The notes: generated by a model from the sequence alone, not told the origin. Numbered from the stretch's first letter, positions 1-10,056 are shown. The stretch: DNA of 37,836 bases from Clostridiaceae bacterium (GCA_012523705.1 JAAYTU010000125.1:1-37836); one strand, 5' to 3'. Translations and numbers: made by a program.

Positions 1-82
1 AGCACTTACCTAATAAACCCAAATTTCATTCTAAAACATTATATACTATATCTATTTGGGATTCCATACCTTTTTTGTTTTT

Positions 83-412
83 TTACCATTTTCCTCTGCT
101 TACATGGCCTACGATTTCAGCCTTACACCTTTGTTTGATAATCCTTGTTTCCTGAACCGCTTGCTTGAAAAGCTTCACACATGGTGGGTCAAGGTCTATT
201 TCTATACCTTCTAGTGCTAATTTTTGAATCCTGTCTGCTAAGTTAATGATTTCCATATGAATATCATTTGTTCTTTCTGAAACAATAATTTTCTTTGCCT
301 CTTCCTCTGTCAATGCAACAAATTTTTCCTTTGGTGCATCACATTTTGGACACTTTTCCGGAGCTTCTTCACCTTCATGGATAAAACCACAAACGCCACA
401 TTTCCACAACAT
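83..412 (-). CDS. small protein with rubredoxin-type CxxC...CxxC domain (rubrerythrin C-terminal-like) plus helical C-terminal extension
   Basis: WKCGVCGFIHEGEEAPEKCPKCDAPKEKF metal-binding pattern; start taken at MLWKCGVC (ORF extends to 430). Confidence 0.8.
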   Translation of the reverse strand: MLWKCGVCGFIHEGEEAPEKCPKCDAPKEKFVALTEEEAKKIIVSERTNDIHMEIINLADRIQKLALEGIEIDLDPPCVKLFKQAVQETRIIKQRCKAEIVGHVSRGKW

Positions 413-517
413 AATTTCGACCTCCTTCAATAATCTAAATTATTCGTACAATAATATATTTACACCAGATTCAATGCTCTTAAACAGTTTATTTTAAACA
501 CTTTTCCTTGTATTATT

Positions 518-595
518 TTACAATTAGCAGGCAGTTGAGCCGGCTTGCCTTTATCAATCCGGACCTCCTGCAGAGCATGACCGCAATTACAATTA
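518..595. repeat. 9-bp direct repeats TTACAATTA (518-526 and 587-595) flanking a 60-bp GC-rich block
   Basis: Exact 9-mer copies read directly; intervening 527-586 is about 58% GC by hand count; second copy includes the murG stop codon. Confidence 0.6.
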
Positions 596-1699
596 TCTGG
601 CTTTGGACTGCATCGCTTTTTTTAGTAGTGAATATATCGAAGAAGACGCTTCGAGTCTGGCATTTTTTTTGGCAGCAGAAGACATCCTGATTCTAAGATC
701 CTTGTCCTGTATGAGTTTTTGTATCTGCCCATATAAAATATTTGAGTTTAACTGCTCCTGCAAAATGACTACCGCTGCACCCCTCGACTCTAAGGCACGG
801 GCATTGTATTCCTGATGGTTCTCGGCAACATATGGAGATGGAACCAGAATAGAAGGTATGCCTAAGGCAGAAAGTTCACTGACCGTAATGGCTCCTCCCC
901 TTGTAACGGCCAAATCAGAGGCCGCCAGCACTTCTCCCATATTGTATATATATGGCACCACCTCAATATTTTCAGGAAGAGGGCTTTTTATCTCCTGCAT
1001 AAAGCTTTCATAGTGCTTCATACCAGTGGCTAATATAAGATGGTAGGAAATATCCTTTCCATGATTATTTATCATTTCCTTGGCACATTCATTTATATGC
1101 TCGGCGCCAAGGCTTCCTCCGAAAATAACTACTAAGGCTGTATCCTTTGAAAGTCGCAGTTTTTCTCTTGCACTTTCCCGATTAAGTGAAAAAAGTTCCT
1201 CTCGGATGGGGTTACCGGTAAGTGTAATAGTGGCTTTACCTTTAAACCTTGAACGGGCCTCCTCAAAGCTTATTGCAACCTGGTCAACATATTTTGAAAG
1301 AATCTTATTTGTGACTCCGGGAAAGGCATTCTGTTCATGTATTACAGTAGGTATTTTTTTCAGAGCAGCTGAAAATAATACCGGGCCACAGACATACCCA
1401 CCCGTGCCTATTACCGCATCGGGCTTAAAATCCTTAAATATTTTATTTATTGAACCAAAGCTCTTTAATAGTTTAGTTATAGTTTTGACCGTGTCAAAGG
1501 AAAGCTTTCTTTGGAATCCCTTAACATCAATAAACTGTATCTTAAATCCCTCTCTAGGTATAAGTTTTCCCTCGAGACCGTTCTTTGTTCCTACAAATAA
1601 TATTTGTGCATCTGGCTCATTTCTAACTATTTCCTTTGCGATGGCGAGGCCGGGATTAATATGTCCCCCTGTTCCTCCACCTGAAATTATATAATTCAT
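593..1699 (-). CDS. murG: UDP-N-acetylglucosamine--N-acetylmuramyl-(pentapeptide) pyrophosphoryl-undecaprenol GlcNAc transferase
   Basis: GGGTGGHINPGLAIA N-terminus, HEQNAFPGVTNK, TRGGAITVSE; dcw context. Confidence 0.97.
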   Translation of the reverse strand: MNYIISGGGTGGHINPGLAIAKEIVRNEPDAQILFVGTKNGLEGKLIPREGFKIQFIDVKGFQRKLSFDTVKTITKLLKSFGSINKIFKDFKPDAVIGTGGYVCGPVLFSAALKKIPTVIHEQNAFPGVTNKILSKYVDQVAISFEEARSRFKGKATITLTGNPIREELFSLNRESAREKLRLSKDTALVVIFGGSLGAEHINECAKEMINNHGKDISYHLILATGMKHYESFMQEIKSPLPENIEVVPYIYNMGEVLAASDLAVTRGGAITVSELSALGIPSILVPSPYVAENHQEYNARALESRGAAVVILQEQLNSNILYGQIQKLIQDKDLRIRMSSAAKKNARLEASSSIYSLLKKAMQSKAR

Positions 1700-1717
1700 A
1701 TCTTCACCGGCTTCCTA

Positions 1718-2866
1718 TTAACGAATTAAACTGGGCTTTTTTTGACCATTTGTTACTAACCTTAGCTCTGGGGCAGACGAGCCCTTTGAAACGTTCAGCA
1801 GAATACCCATGGATGTCAGCAAAAAGATTGTTGATGTGCCGCCATAGCTAAAGAAGGGTAATGGCATTCCCGTTGTCGGAATGGTTGATGTTACAACCGC
1901 AATATTAATGATTGCCTCCAGCGCCACCAGAGATGTTATCCCTGCAGCAATAAGGCTACCAAGCATATCACTGGCGTTCATAGCCGCCTTAATTCCCCTC
2001 CAGATCAAGAGCATAAACAGGAGGATAACAGTCATTGCCCCAATAAACCCCAACTCCTCGCATAAAATAGCGAATATAAAGTCATTGTGGGGTTCAGGAA
2101 GGTATAGGTTTTTTTGAAGGCTTCTGCCTAAACCCCGTCCAAATAAATTGCCTGATGCTATGGCATACAGGGAGTTTACCACCTGAAAGCCTTCATCCTG
2201 AGCATATTTAAAGGGATCTGAAAAGGCCAGAATTCTATCCACACGATATTCCATCTTTAATATTAACAGCCAGCCCCCAATAATGCCCGGGATGCCAATA
2301 GCTAAAAAATGACCGATTTTTGCTCCTGCACAAAATAATATGATTACTGAAACCAGGGTAATTAAAATAACAGCACTCATATGTGGCTCAAAGTATAATA
2401 ATGCATCGGTTAAACCAATTATGAGCAGATAGGGTAAAAGCCCCTTAGTGAAGGACTTTAGCCTCTCGCTGTTTTTTGAAAGACTAAAGGACAAAAACAG
2501 TATCATCGCAATTTTAGTAAATTCCGAAGGTTGAAAGGTGGTGAATCCAAGATTAAACCATCTCCTTGCATCGTTGGATACATAGCCTATCCCCGGAATA
2601 ATTACTAAAGTCAACATTACAGTACTGATAATTATAAGTATGGGTGAGGCGGCAGCAATCCTGTGGTAGTCAAGCTTAGAGAAAATAAACATACTTATAA
2701 CTCCAAGAGCACTCCATAGCAGCTGCCTGAAAAGATAGTGATATTTATTGTTTTGATAAAACTGAGCACTATAAGAGCTGGCACTAAAAACCATAATGGT
2801 TCCCATGGCCAGCAAAACAAGGACGGTAAATAGTATCCAGTAATCGTACTCGTTTTTTCTCCTCAA
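1718..2866 (-). CDS. ftsW: SEDS-family lipid II polymerase FtsW/SpoVE
   Basis: Polytopic SEDS protein with FQPSEFTK, PEPHNDFIFAILCEELGFIGA, PLPFFSYGGTS; between mraY and murG. Confidence 0.93.
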   Translation of the reverse strand: MRRKNEYDYWILFTVLVLLAMGTIMVFSASSYSAQFYQNNKYHYLFRQLLWSALGVISMFIFSKLDYHRIAAASPILIIISTVMLTLVIIPGIGYVSNDARRWFNLGFTTFQPSEFTKIAMILFLSFSLSKNSERLKSFTKGLLPYLLIIGLTDALLYFEPHMSAVILITLVSVIILFCAGAKIGHFLAIGIPGIIGGWLLILKMEYRVDRILAFSDPFKYAQDEGFQVVNSLYAIASGNLFGRGLGRSLQKNLYLPEPHNDFIFAILCEELGFIGAMTVILLFMLLIWRGIKAAMNASDMLGSLIAAGITSLVALEAIINIAVVTSTIPTTGMPLPFFSYGGTSTIFLLTSMGILLNVSKGSSAPELRLVTNGQKKPSLIR

Positions 2867-2872
2867 TCTCTA

Positions 2873-3859
2873 TCACCTCAATAGAATAAATGCTAAAATG
2901 CCGCTAATAATTGTTACTATAGTAAATATTATTACTATCTTAATCTCATTCCATCCCTTTTGCTCATAATGATGGTGTAAGGGTGCCATCAGGAAAAATC
3001 TTTTACCTGTTTTCTTAAAATAAATAACCTGTATCATTACAGATAATGTTTCAACTACATAGATTATTCCTGAAATTGCTAGAAAGATTGGCGTACCAGT
3101 CAATATTGCAACTGCCGCTAAGGCACCGCCCAAGGCAAGGGAACCGGTATCTCCCATAAACACTCTGGCCGGATATAGATTATATACCAAAAATCCCAAT
3201 AACCCGCCTGCCAGCATTGAGCAGAAAATTCTGATATAGTCCCACTGGCTGTTAAGGGTAGTAACCAGTGTGAAAAACAATAATACTATAGTTGTAACTG
3301 ACCCGGCAAGGCCATCAAGCCCATCGGTCAGATTAACTGCATTTGTAAACCCCACAAGAAAAAACATACACAGCGGAATGGCTATTATCACTGGTAAAAC
3401 CCATGGATTGTTATGCCCTATAAAAGGAATAATCAGTGTCCTCGCCTCTTCAACATATGACACTGCATACCATGTAAAAATTGAAGAAACAATAAGAAGT
3501 CCAAACATTTTCTGCCGGGGGGAAAGACCATTATTACTCCTCCGTTTTATCTTAAGAAAATCATCCATAAAGCCAACTAAAGAAAATCCAAGGGTAACCA
3601 GTACCAGAGGCAGAATCCTGATATCAAAGAAGCTGTATATGGCACCAAAAACAAAAACAGGTAATAAAAAAATTAATCCTCCGATTGTAGGGGTGCCCTC
3701 TTTGGATTTATGACTCTGAGGCCCATCCTCCCTTTGAATTTGACCAAATTTAAACCGTTTTAACAGCGGAATCATTATTATCCCAAGCAGCAACGAAACA
3801 ACAAAACAAATAAAGTATGCTATTACCTGGGATGGTACGTTTTTTAGTACTGCCAGCAT
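2873..3859 (-). CDS. mraY: phospho-N-acetylmuramoyl-pentapeptide transferase
   Basis: NAVNLTDGLDGLAG, FMGDTGSLALGG, MAPLHHHYEQKGW motifs. Confidence 0.97.
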   Translation of the reverse strand: MLAVLKNVPSQVIAYFICFVVSLLLGIIMIPLLKRFKFGQIQREDGPQSHKSKEGTPTIGGLIFLLPVFVFGAIYSFFDIRILPLVLVTLGFSLVGFMDDFLKIKRRSNNGLSPRQKMFGLLIVSSIFTWYAVSYVEEARTLIIPFIGHNNPWVLPVIIAIPLCMFFLVGFTNAVNLTDGLDGLAGSVTTIVLLFFTLVTTLNSQWDYIRIFCSMLAGGLLGFLVYNLYPARVFMGDTGSLALGGALAAVAILTGTPIFLAISGIIYVVETLSVMIQVIYFKKTGKRFFLMAPLHHHYEQKGWNEIKIVIIFTIVTIISGILAFILLR

Positions 3860-3865
3860 ATTATC

Positions 3866-5242
3866 CTATCCTTCATTTAAAAGCTCATCCACTAGAACAT
3901 CAAGCTTCATTACACGTGAGCCCTTGAAAAGAAGGACATCTCCTTTCTGCATAAGAGCTTGAATATAGGGTTTTGCGTCACTGATTGTGTCAAACAATTT
4001 AGCGACAGTCTGCGAGTGGCAATCCTCTTGTATCCCCTCAATATACCACTTGGCCAAGCTTCCTATACCCACCATATATTCTATTCCAAGCTGCGAAATG
4101 AGTCTTCCTATTTTTTTGTGGGCCTCAGCCGCCCACTCTCCCAGCTCGAGCATATCCCCCAATACAGCCCATTTTCTCCTTTTCCCGGCTATCTCACACA
4201 AAACATCAAGCGCAGCCATAACAGAGTCCGGAGCGGCATTATAGGAGTCATTTATATATTTTATACCATTTCTATCTTTAATGCTAAGGCGCATCTCTGT
4301 ACCCGTGAGCCCTTCAAGCCCTTTTTTAATCTCGTTTTCGCCCATGTTCAGGATTTGAGCTACTGCTATACCGGCAAGAGCATTGTGGACATTGTGAATC
4401 CCGGGCGCTGCTATAGAAAGAGCCATATCCTTTTCTGGAGTCTTTACATGAAAATCAACGCCCGATTCACCCTTTGATATTAAATCATAGGCCCACAGGT
4501 CAAGATTCTCGTTTATTCCATATAACAGAGTTTTAAATTTTAACAGTCCCTTAAGACCTGATAACAGCTCATCATCTCCATTTAGAATGACTACTCCATC
4601 TTCTTGCAATCCTTCTAATACTTCTAATTTTGCCTTTAGTATATTCTGTCTGGAGCCTAATTTTTCAATATGGGAAATCCCTATATTAGTTATTATAGCT
4701 ATCTGAGGCCTTACTATCTTAGACAGAAGATTAATCTGGTCAAAGCCTCTCATTCCCATCTCAAATACTGCAACCTCATGGGTATCATCCAATTCCAGCA
4801 CTGAAAGGGGAAGCCCGATTTCATTGTTGAAATTTCCCTGGCTCTTATGAACATTATATCTTGCAGACAGTATTGTTGCTATCATTTCCTTGGTGCTTGT
4901 TTTACCTACGCTGCCTGTTACAGCCACCATGGGAATGTCAAATAGCTTCCTGTATGCCGCTGCAAGCCTTACCAAAGCCTCCAGGGTATCGTTTACAAGA
5001 ATTGCAGGGATATCCCTTGAAATCTTTGTATCATCCTGTACCATAACAAGGGCTGCACCATTTACAACAGCCTGTTCAAGGTAATCATGCCCATCAAACC
5101 TGTCACCCTTTATGGCAATAAACAATGCTCCCTTCCTCAAGGTCCGTGTATCAGTAGATACTTGATTAATGGTGATTTCGGGATTAGCTAACAGCTTTCC
5201 TTCTACCATGGTTGAAATATCTTTGGCACTTAATATTTTCAA
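3866..5242 (-). CDS. murF: UDP-N-acetylmuramoyl-tripeptide--D-alanyl-D-alanine ligase
   Basis: VTGSVGKTSTKEM P-loop, NDSYNAAPDSV, KGSRVMKLD C-terminus. Confidence 0.96.
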   Translation of the reverse strand: MKILSAKDISTMVEGKLLANPEITINQVSTDTRTLRKGALFIAIKGDRFDGHDYLEQAVVNGAALVMVQDDTKISRDIPAILVNDTLEALVRLAAAYRKLFDIPMVAVTGSVGKTSTKEMIATILSARYNVHKSQGNFNNEIGLPLSVLELDDTHEVAVFEMGMRGFDQINLLSKIVRPQIAIITNIGISHIEKLGSRQNILKAKLEVLEGLQEDGVVILNGDDELLSGLKGLLKFKTLLYGINENLDLWAYDLISKGESGVDFHVKTPEKDMALSIAAPGIHNVHNALAGIAVAQILNMGENEIKKGLEGLTGTEMRLSIKDRNGIKYINDSYNAAPDSVMAALDVLCEIAGKRRKWAVLGDMLELGEWAAEAHKKIGRLISQLGIEYMVGIGSLAKWYIEGIQEDCHSQTVAKLFDTISDAKPYIQALMQKGDVLLFKGSRVMKLDVLVDELLNEG

Positions 5243-5244
5243 GC

Positions 5245-6708
5245 CTAATCCCCCACTTCTCTCAAAATATTTTCTACAATTTCCCTTTCGTCATAATGAA
5301 TTGTCTTATCTCTGAATATCTGATAGGTCTCATGACCTTTTCCTGACAAAATAATGATATCATCCTTCTCAGCCATATTCATAGCATATCGTATAGCCTC
5401 AGTTCTATCCTCTATCATTATATACTTTCCACCAGTAGGTAAAATACCTTCTTCGATATGGGACATTATGCTAAAAGGTTCCTCGGTCCTAGGGTTGTCA
5501 GATGTAATGATAGTAAAATCAGCTATTTTTCCTGATATTTCCCCCATGGCAGGGCGCTTTGATTTATCCCTGTCTCCCCCGCAACCGAATACGCTTATAA
5601 GACGCCCTCTAACAAAGCTTTTCACAGTAGAAAGAATATTCTCCAGACTATCAGGACTATGGGCATAATCAATCATAACGGTGTATGGTTTTCCAGGTGT
5701 GGGAACAACTTCCGCCCTTCCCGGTATTTGAACATGCTTAAGACCTTCTGCTATCGAATCAGAATCTATCCCCTGATATCCGCAAACCGAGATGGCCGCT
5801 AAAGCATTATATACGCTGAACAGTCCGGGAGCCGATACTTTAAATCGGCGGGTAAACCAGGGTGATACGCAGTCAAACTCAACCGAGTCTGAATAGGTAA
5901 CAATATTCTGAGCTTTAACATGGGCATCATTATCAATTCCAAAGGTTAAGATCTCGCAGGCAGAGTCCTCAATAATACTTTGGGCATAAGGCGAATCATT
6001 ATTTACTATGCCCGTTTTACACATGCTGAACAATATTTTCTTGGAATTAAGATAGTCCTCCATATCAGGATGCTCGAATCCACCTATATGATCCTTTGAA
6101 AAGTTGGTAAAAACACCTACGTCAAAATGGCAGGACCATACTCTGTGCAATTTCAGGCCCTGGGATGAAACCTCCATAACAATTGTTTGAGCTCCTTTGT
6201 CCCTCATTTTTTCGAATATTTCCTGAAGATCATAGGACTCGGGGGTTGTTCTCCTTGCAGGTATTTTCTCGTTTCCAATACAATTGGCTACTGTTCCAAT
6301 CAGACCTACTGTTTGCCCCGTCTTCTCAAGGATAGCCCGGATCATATAGGTTATGGTAGTTTTACCTTTAGTTCCGGTAATACCTATCAGGTTTAATTCG
6401 GCAGATGGATTAGAAAACCATACTGCAGAGAGAGCCGCTAAAGCCTTTCTGCTATTAGAAACCTTTATTATTGTAACCTGGCCTATTATTGATATATCCT
6501 TTTCCACTACAAGAGCAACGGCTCCATTGTCAACGGCTTGCTGTGCATACTTATGACCATCTGTGGAAAAGCCTTCAATACATACGAAAAGATATCCCGG
6601 CAAAGACTTTCTTGAATCGTAGGTTACTCCTGTGATATCAATATCATCCCTGCCCTTTACTTCCAATATATCATCCTCTATAGACCTTAAAAATTCCTTT
6701 AGTAACAT
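5245..6708 (-). CDS. murE: UDP-N-acetylmuramoyl-L-alanyl-D-glutamate--2,6-diaminopimelate ligase
   Basis: ITGTKGKTTITYMI, DYAHSPDSLENIL, SDNPRTEEP (meso-DAP-type DNPR motif), GKGHETYQ. Confidence 0.96.
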   Translation of the reverse strand: MLLKEFLRSIEDDILEVKGRDDIDITGVTYDSRKSLPGYLFVCIEGFSTDGHKYAQQAVDNGAVALVVEKDISIIGQVTIIKVSNSRKALAALSAVWFSNPSAELNLIGITGTKGKTTITYMIRAILEKTGQTVGLIGTVANCIGNEKIPARRTTPESYDLQEIFEKMRDKGAQTIVMEVSSQGLKLHRVWSCHFDVGVFTNFSKDHIGGFEHPDMEDYLNSKKILFSMCKTGIVNNDSPYAQSIIEDSACEILTFGIDNDAHVKAQNIVTYSDSVEFDCVSPWFTRRFKVSAPGLFSVYNALAAISVCGYQGIDSDSIAEGLKHVQIPGRAEVVPTPGKPYTVMIDYAHSPDSLENILSTVKSFVRGRLISVFGCGGDRDKSKRPAMGEISGKIADFTIITSDNPRTEEPFSIMSHIEEGILPTGGKYIMIEDRTEAIRYAMNMAEKDDIIILSGKGHETYQIFRDKTIHYDEREIVENILREVGD

Positions 6709-6728
6709 ACAAATTCCACCCTCTAATA

Positions 6729-9035
6729 TTAATCTCCAATCATTTCTACAAAGCTGACCTCAACTATCTGCCCCCTCTTCAACTGAGTTCCGGGAGGATA
6801 TTCCTGCTTTTGTACAACTCCGCTTCCTCTGATTCTAAGGTTAAGCCCTAATCTATTCATAACATCTATTACCTCTGCGACTGAATTATTCTGCAAGTCA
6901 GGCATTGTAACTGTAATTTCAGATTGATCCTGGTCAGTATACAGAATCACAGTCGAGTTTTGAGGTATGGAGAAATCTGATTTCGGTGTTTGATTATACA
7001 CAACAGCATCAGGATCAGTCTGACTTCCCTGGATTTCAAATTTTAACCCAAATGCCTTTAACTTAGTCTCGGCCTCGGTAATAGTCATTCCAGTTACATT
7101 CGGAACGTATACCTCCTGAGTCATTTCGATTTTATCCTTCTCGGTGTATTCTCTCTCGACCTGCATATATTCCAGTATTTCCTCAGTCAGCTTTCCCGCT
7201 ACCGGCGCAGCCAATATTCCTCCTGATCTTAAATGCATTTCGTTTTGAGGATGGTCAAGCACAACTAAAACACAAACCTTTGGATTGTTCGCAGGAGCAA
7301 TTGCACAGAAGGATACAACATATCTTCCCTCGGTATCGGTCTCCAATGTTTGCGATGTACCTGTTTTACCTGCTATCCGGTATCCGGGTATATAAGCATT
7401 TTTTCCGGTTCCCTCAGCAACAACACCCTCAAGAATCTGACACACCTTTGAAGCAGTCTCTTCAGAAATAACCTTTCTTACCACAGTGGGTTCAAACTTT
7501 TTAACTATATTTCCATCACTGTCGCTAATCTGTTTTATAATTGTAGGTTTTAACAAAGTGCCACCGTTGGCTATTGCACCATAAGCCGTAATCATCTGAA
7601 GCGGAGATATTTGAAAGCGTTGTCCGAAGGAAGTAACCGCCAGGTCAATTTCCTTTGGATCATTATGCTGAAGCTTTGCAAACTCCTCATTGGCCGGCTC
7701 TCCCTGAAGCTCAATTCCGGTTTTTTCTTTAAAGCCAAATAGTTTAAAGTAATTATAGAACTTCTCGATCCCTAAATCCATTGCAACATCTACAAAAACT
7801 GGGTTACATGAATTATATACTGCATGCAGGAAGTCCTCGGCACCATGGCCGCCTTTACGCCAGCAATTAATAGTGTGACCGGCTATCGATACAGGCCTAC
7901 AAAACTTAGGTGTTGAAGTTTCAACTACATTTTCCTCAATTGCCGCTGCAGCTGTAATAGCCTTGAAAACTGAGCCTGGCTCGTATGTATCCATTACAGC
8001 CCTGTTTCTAAATACAGTCTGCCATAGTATCTGGCTGTCTTCTGAATCATTAAAGCCTTTCCAATCCTCATCTATAATCCCTACGGGCAATGCGTCCGGG
8101 TCATTGGGATTAAAATCAGGCTTTGAAACCATTGCCAAAATCTCACCTGTGTGGGGATCCATAACAACACATGTGGCTCCACGCTTGAGGTTATAGTCTA
8201 ACATTGCCTGATCCATTGCCTTTTCAGCCAGGTATTGAACGGTCTCATCAATTGTAAGATATACATCATATCCGTCTATTGCATCTATATACTTTTCCTT
8301 GGAAAAGCTGATTTGGCGCCCTAATACATCCACCTCATTCATGATTTTACCGTCAACACCTTTAAGAGTGCTTTCCAACACAAATTCTATGCCATTTAAG
8401 CCCTGATGGTCATCTCCCACAAAGCCCAGAAGATGTGATGCCAGCTTTCCTTTGGGGTAGTATCTTTTTGAATCTTCGTCTATGTAAATACTTCTGATAC
8501 CTTTTTCAGCCACATATGCTTTTGCCTCTGTTCCAACTTCTCTGTCTATTCTTTTTTTGATAAACTCAAACCTGGAATTAGCTTTGAATCTCTTCATTAC
8601 ATCTTCGGAATCCATACCTAATATTGAAGCCAGATTATTGGCAATGTCCAGAAGTTTTGACTCATCACCTTTTACTTCATCCCTAAGCTCCTTTGGATTA
8701 ACCGAAACCGTGTCGACAGATGCACTTATGGCAAGGCCTTTTCCATTACGATCATAAATGGTTCCCCTTTTAGGATTTATAGGTCTTTTTTGAGTTTGAT
8801 TCAGATATGCGAGTTTCTGGTACTCCTCGCCCTTCACGAATTGTATATATCCCACACGGTATATTAAGAATAAAAACATGGCTGAAAAAAGCAATAGCAT
8901 AACGAATTCTCTTCTCTTTTGCTTTATACCAGCCTGCTTTTCTTGTAGCTTTTTATTATCGGTCTTGCTTATTGATTTGTTCTGTTTTTTTAATCTCGTG
9001 CTGCTTTTCCTATAGTTGGTTCCTCTGGTCTTCAT
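6729..9035 (-). CDS. class B penicillin-binding protein (FtsI/SpoVD-like) with two C-terminal PASTA-like repeats
   Basis: Transpeptidase motifs SVFK, SCN, KTGT; N-terminal TM; repeats VYVPNVTGMTITEAETKLKAFGL... and VTMPDLQNNSVAEVIDVMNRLGL... Confidence 0.93.
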   Translation of the reverse strand: MKTRGTNYRKSSTRLKKQNKSISKTDNKKLQEKQAGIKQKRREFVMLLLFSAMFLFLIYRVGYIQFVKGEEYQKLAYLNQTQKRPINPKRGTIYDRNGKGLAISASVDTVSVNPKELRDEVKGDESKLLDIANNLASILGMDSEDVMKRFKANSRFEFIKKRIDREVGTEAKAYVAEKGIRSIYIDEDSKRYYPKGKLASHLLGFVGDDHQGLNGIEFVLESTLKGVDGKIMNEVDVLGRQISFSKEKYIDAIDGYDVYLTIDETVQYLAEKAMDQAMLDYNLKRGATCVVMDPHTGEILAMVSKPDFNPNDPDALPVGIIDEDWKGFNDSEDSQILWQTVFRNRAVMDTYEPGSVFKAITAAAAIEENVVETSTPKFCRPVSIAGHTINCWRKGGHGAEDFLHAVYNSCNPVFVDVAMDLGIEKFYNYFKLFGFKEKTGIELQGEPANEEFAKLQHNDPKEIDLAVTSFGQRFQISPLQMITAYGAIANGGTLLKPTIIKQISDSDGNIVKKFEPTVVRKVISEETASKVCQILEGVVAEGTGKNAYIPGYRIAGKTGTSQTLETDTEGRYVVSFCAIAPANNPKVCVLVVLDHPQNEMHLRSGGILAAPVAGKLTEEILEYMQVEREYTEKDKIEMTQEVYVPNVTGMTITEAETKLKAFGLKFEIQGSQTDPDAVVYNQTPKSDFSIPQNSTVILYTDQDQSEITVTMPDLQNNSVAEVIDVMNRLGLNLRIRGSGVVQKQEYPPGTQLKRGQIVEVSFVEMIGD

Positions 9036-9037
9036 TA

Positions 9038-9072
9038 ATCAGTCTCCTACAAAAAAAGGACAACAGACTGAT
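9038..9072 (-). promoter_or_regulatory. inverted repeat (8-bp arms ATCAGTCT/AGACTGAT) overlapping the ftsI/spoVD ribosome-binding region
   Basis: Arms at 9038-9045 and 9065-9072; mRNA reads ATCAGTCTGTTGTCCTTTTTTTGTAGGAGACTGATTAATG, with the AGGAG SD at the edge of the 3' arm. Confidence 0.45.
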
Positions 9073-9191
9073 CTATTGTAAATCTTAATATCAATCTATA
9101 GTCCCCTCTTATATCTACTAAAATATATTAGCATACACGATATTTCTTGTCTATTTTCTGCATGAAATATGTTTTATTTAACGGCTATGAT

Positions 9192-9689
9192 TTATTGTAA
9201 TATCTCTCTTGCCGCACTTATCAATTTTTCTAAAGGAGAAGTTTTTCTTGCATTGCCGTCAATATAATCATAATCCATTACAACACTATAATCGCTCTTA
9301 GGGACATTTACCAATACAAGTTGATTCTGATCCGGAGCATGCATATTGAGCTGAACCTCGGCAATTTCCTTAACCCTGTCCAAATCTATGCCGGTCTCAA
9401 TTTCAACATTTAGCTTCCTGTTCTCATCCCTAAGCTCATCATATTCAGCTTTTAAAGCACCCATTTGTGTATTCATTTCAGAAATGCAACAAAAACGATA
9501 AAGAACAACAAAGCAAACACTTACAATAAACATAAGACAGAATAATAGTTTTGATTTGGATCTTGGAGCCTTTTTAGGAACTGCTCCGGGCACTTGTCTG
9601 ACAACTCGTCGTTCCTTAACTGGATTTTCCGGTTGTTTCGGTAGCTGTGGAGCTGCGCTGCCATATATATAGCTATTATTCCTTGCCAT
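9192..9689 (-). CDS. ftsL: FtsL/DivIC-like septum protein (single TM plus coiled coil)
   Basis: Basic N-terminus, one TM segment, coiled coil MGALKAEYDELRDENRKLNVEIE; position between rsmH and the class B PBP; SD AAAGGAGGCG before ATG. Confidence 0.75.
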   Translation of the reverse strand: MARNNSYIYGSAAPQLPKQPENPVKERRVVRQVPGAVPKKAPRSKSKLLFCLMFIVSVCFVVLYRFCCISEMNTQMGALKAEYDELRDENRKLNVEIETGIDLDRVKEIAEVQLNMHAPDQNQLVLVNVPKSDYSVVMDYDYIDGNARKTSPLEKLISAAREILQ

Positions 9690-9773
9690 GTTTTCGCCTC
9701 CTTTATCTTATCTTTTGTAGTTTATGGATGTTTCATCTCATTGAATAAGAAACAAAAACCCCGAACAGGCTGT

Positions 9774-9795
9774 GGGAGCCTTAAGCAAGGCTCCC
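9774..9795. repeat. perfect 9-bp inverted repeat GGGAGCCTT-AAGC-AAGGCTCCC in the rsmH-ftsL spacer (possible terminator/attenuator on the minus strand)
   Basis: Read directly; on the minus strand it is followed about 15-20 nt later by GGGGTTTTTGTTT. Confidence 0.7.
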
Positions 9796-9816
9796 GCCCT
9801 ATCAGGTTGGTCCTTA

Positions 9817-10056
9817 TCTTTCGTACTTGGCCTTAAAGGCTTTTTCTTTCGTAAATAATAATCTTTCGTACATCTTCGCTTGCATCTGCAAACATTTATC
9901 ATTAGTAAACCTTTATGAAATGTTTCAAATAGTAGCTTAGTCAGTGGTTATCATTGGGAATTCAAAATGGATTATCTTTTGTGTCTTTCTGAGTGAAGTT
10001 TTATCTTTAGTACTTGGTAGTCTTTTCTTTAGTATTTAGTAATCTTTTCTTTAGTA
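9817..10056. repeat. six copies of TCTTT(C/A)GTA, in two groups of three, in the rsmH-ftsL spacer
   Basis: Copies at 9817-9825, 9845-9853, 9862-9870 (TCTTTCGTA) and 10004-10012, 10026-10034, 10048-10056 (TCTTTAGTA; 22-bp period). Confidence 0.7.

Noticed and set aside
1080-1694. 204-aa plus-strand ORF
   Set aside because: Lies entirely antisense to murG, with no recognisable domain; typical shadow ORF. The same applies to the other plus-strand ORFs inside murF, murE, polC, aspS, mcp, cheA and cheB.
9817-10056. CRISPR array from regularly repeated short motifs
   Set aside because: Repeats are only 9 bp with irregular spacing and no unique spacers; no cas genes.
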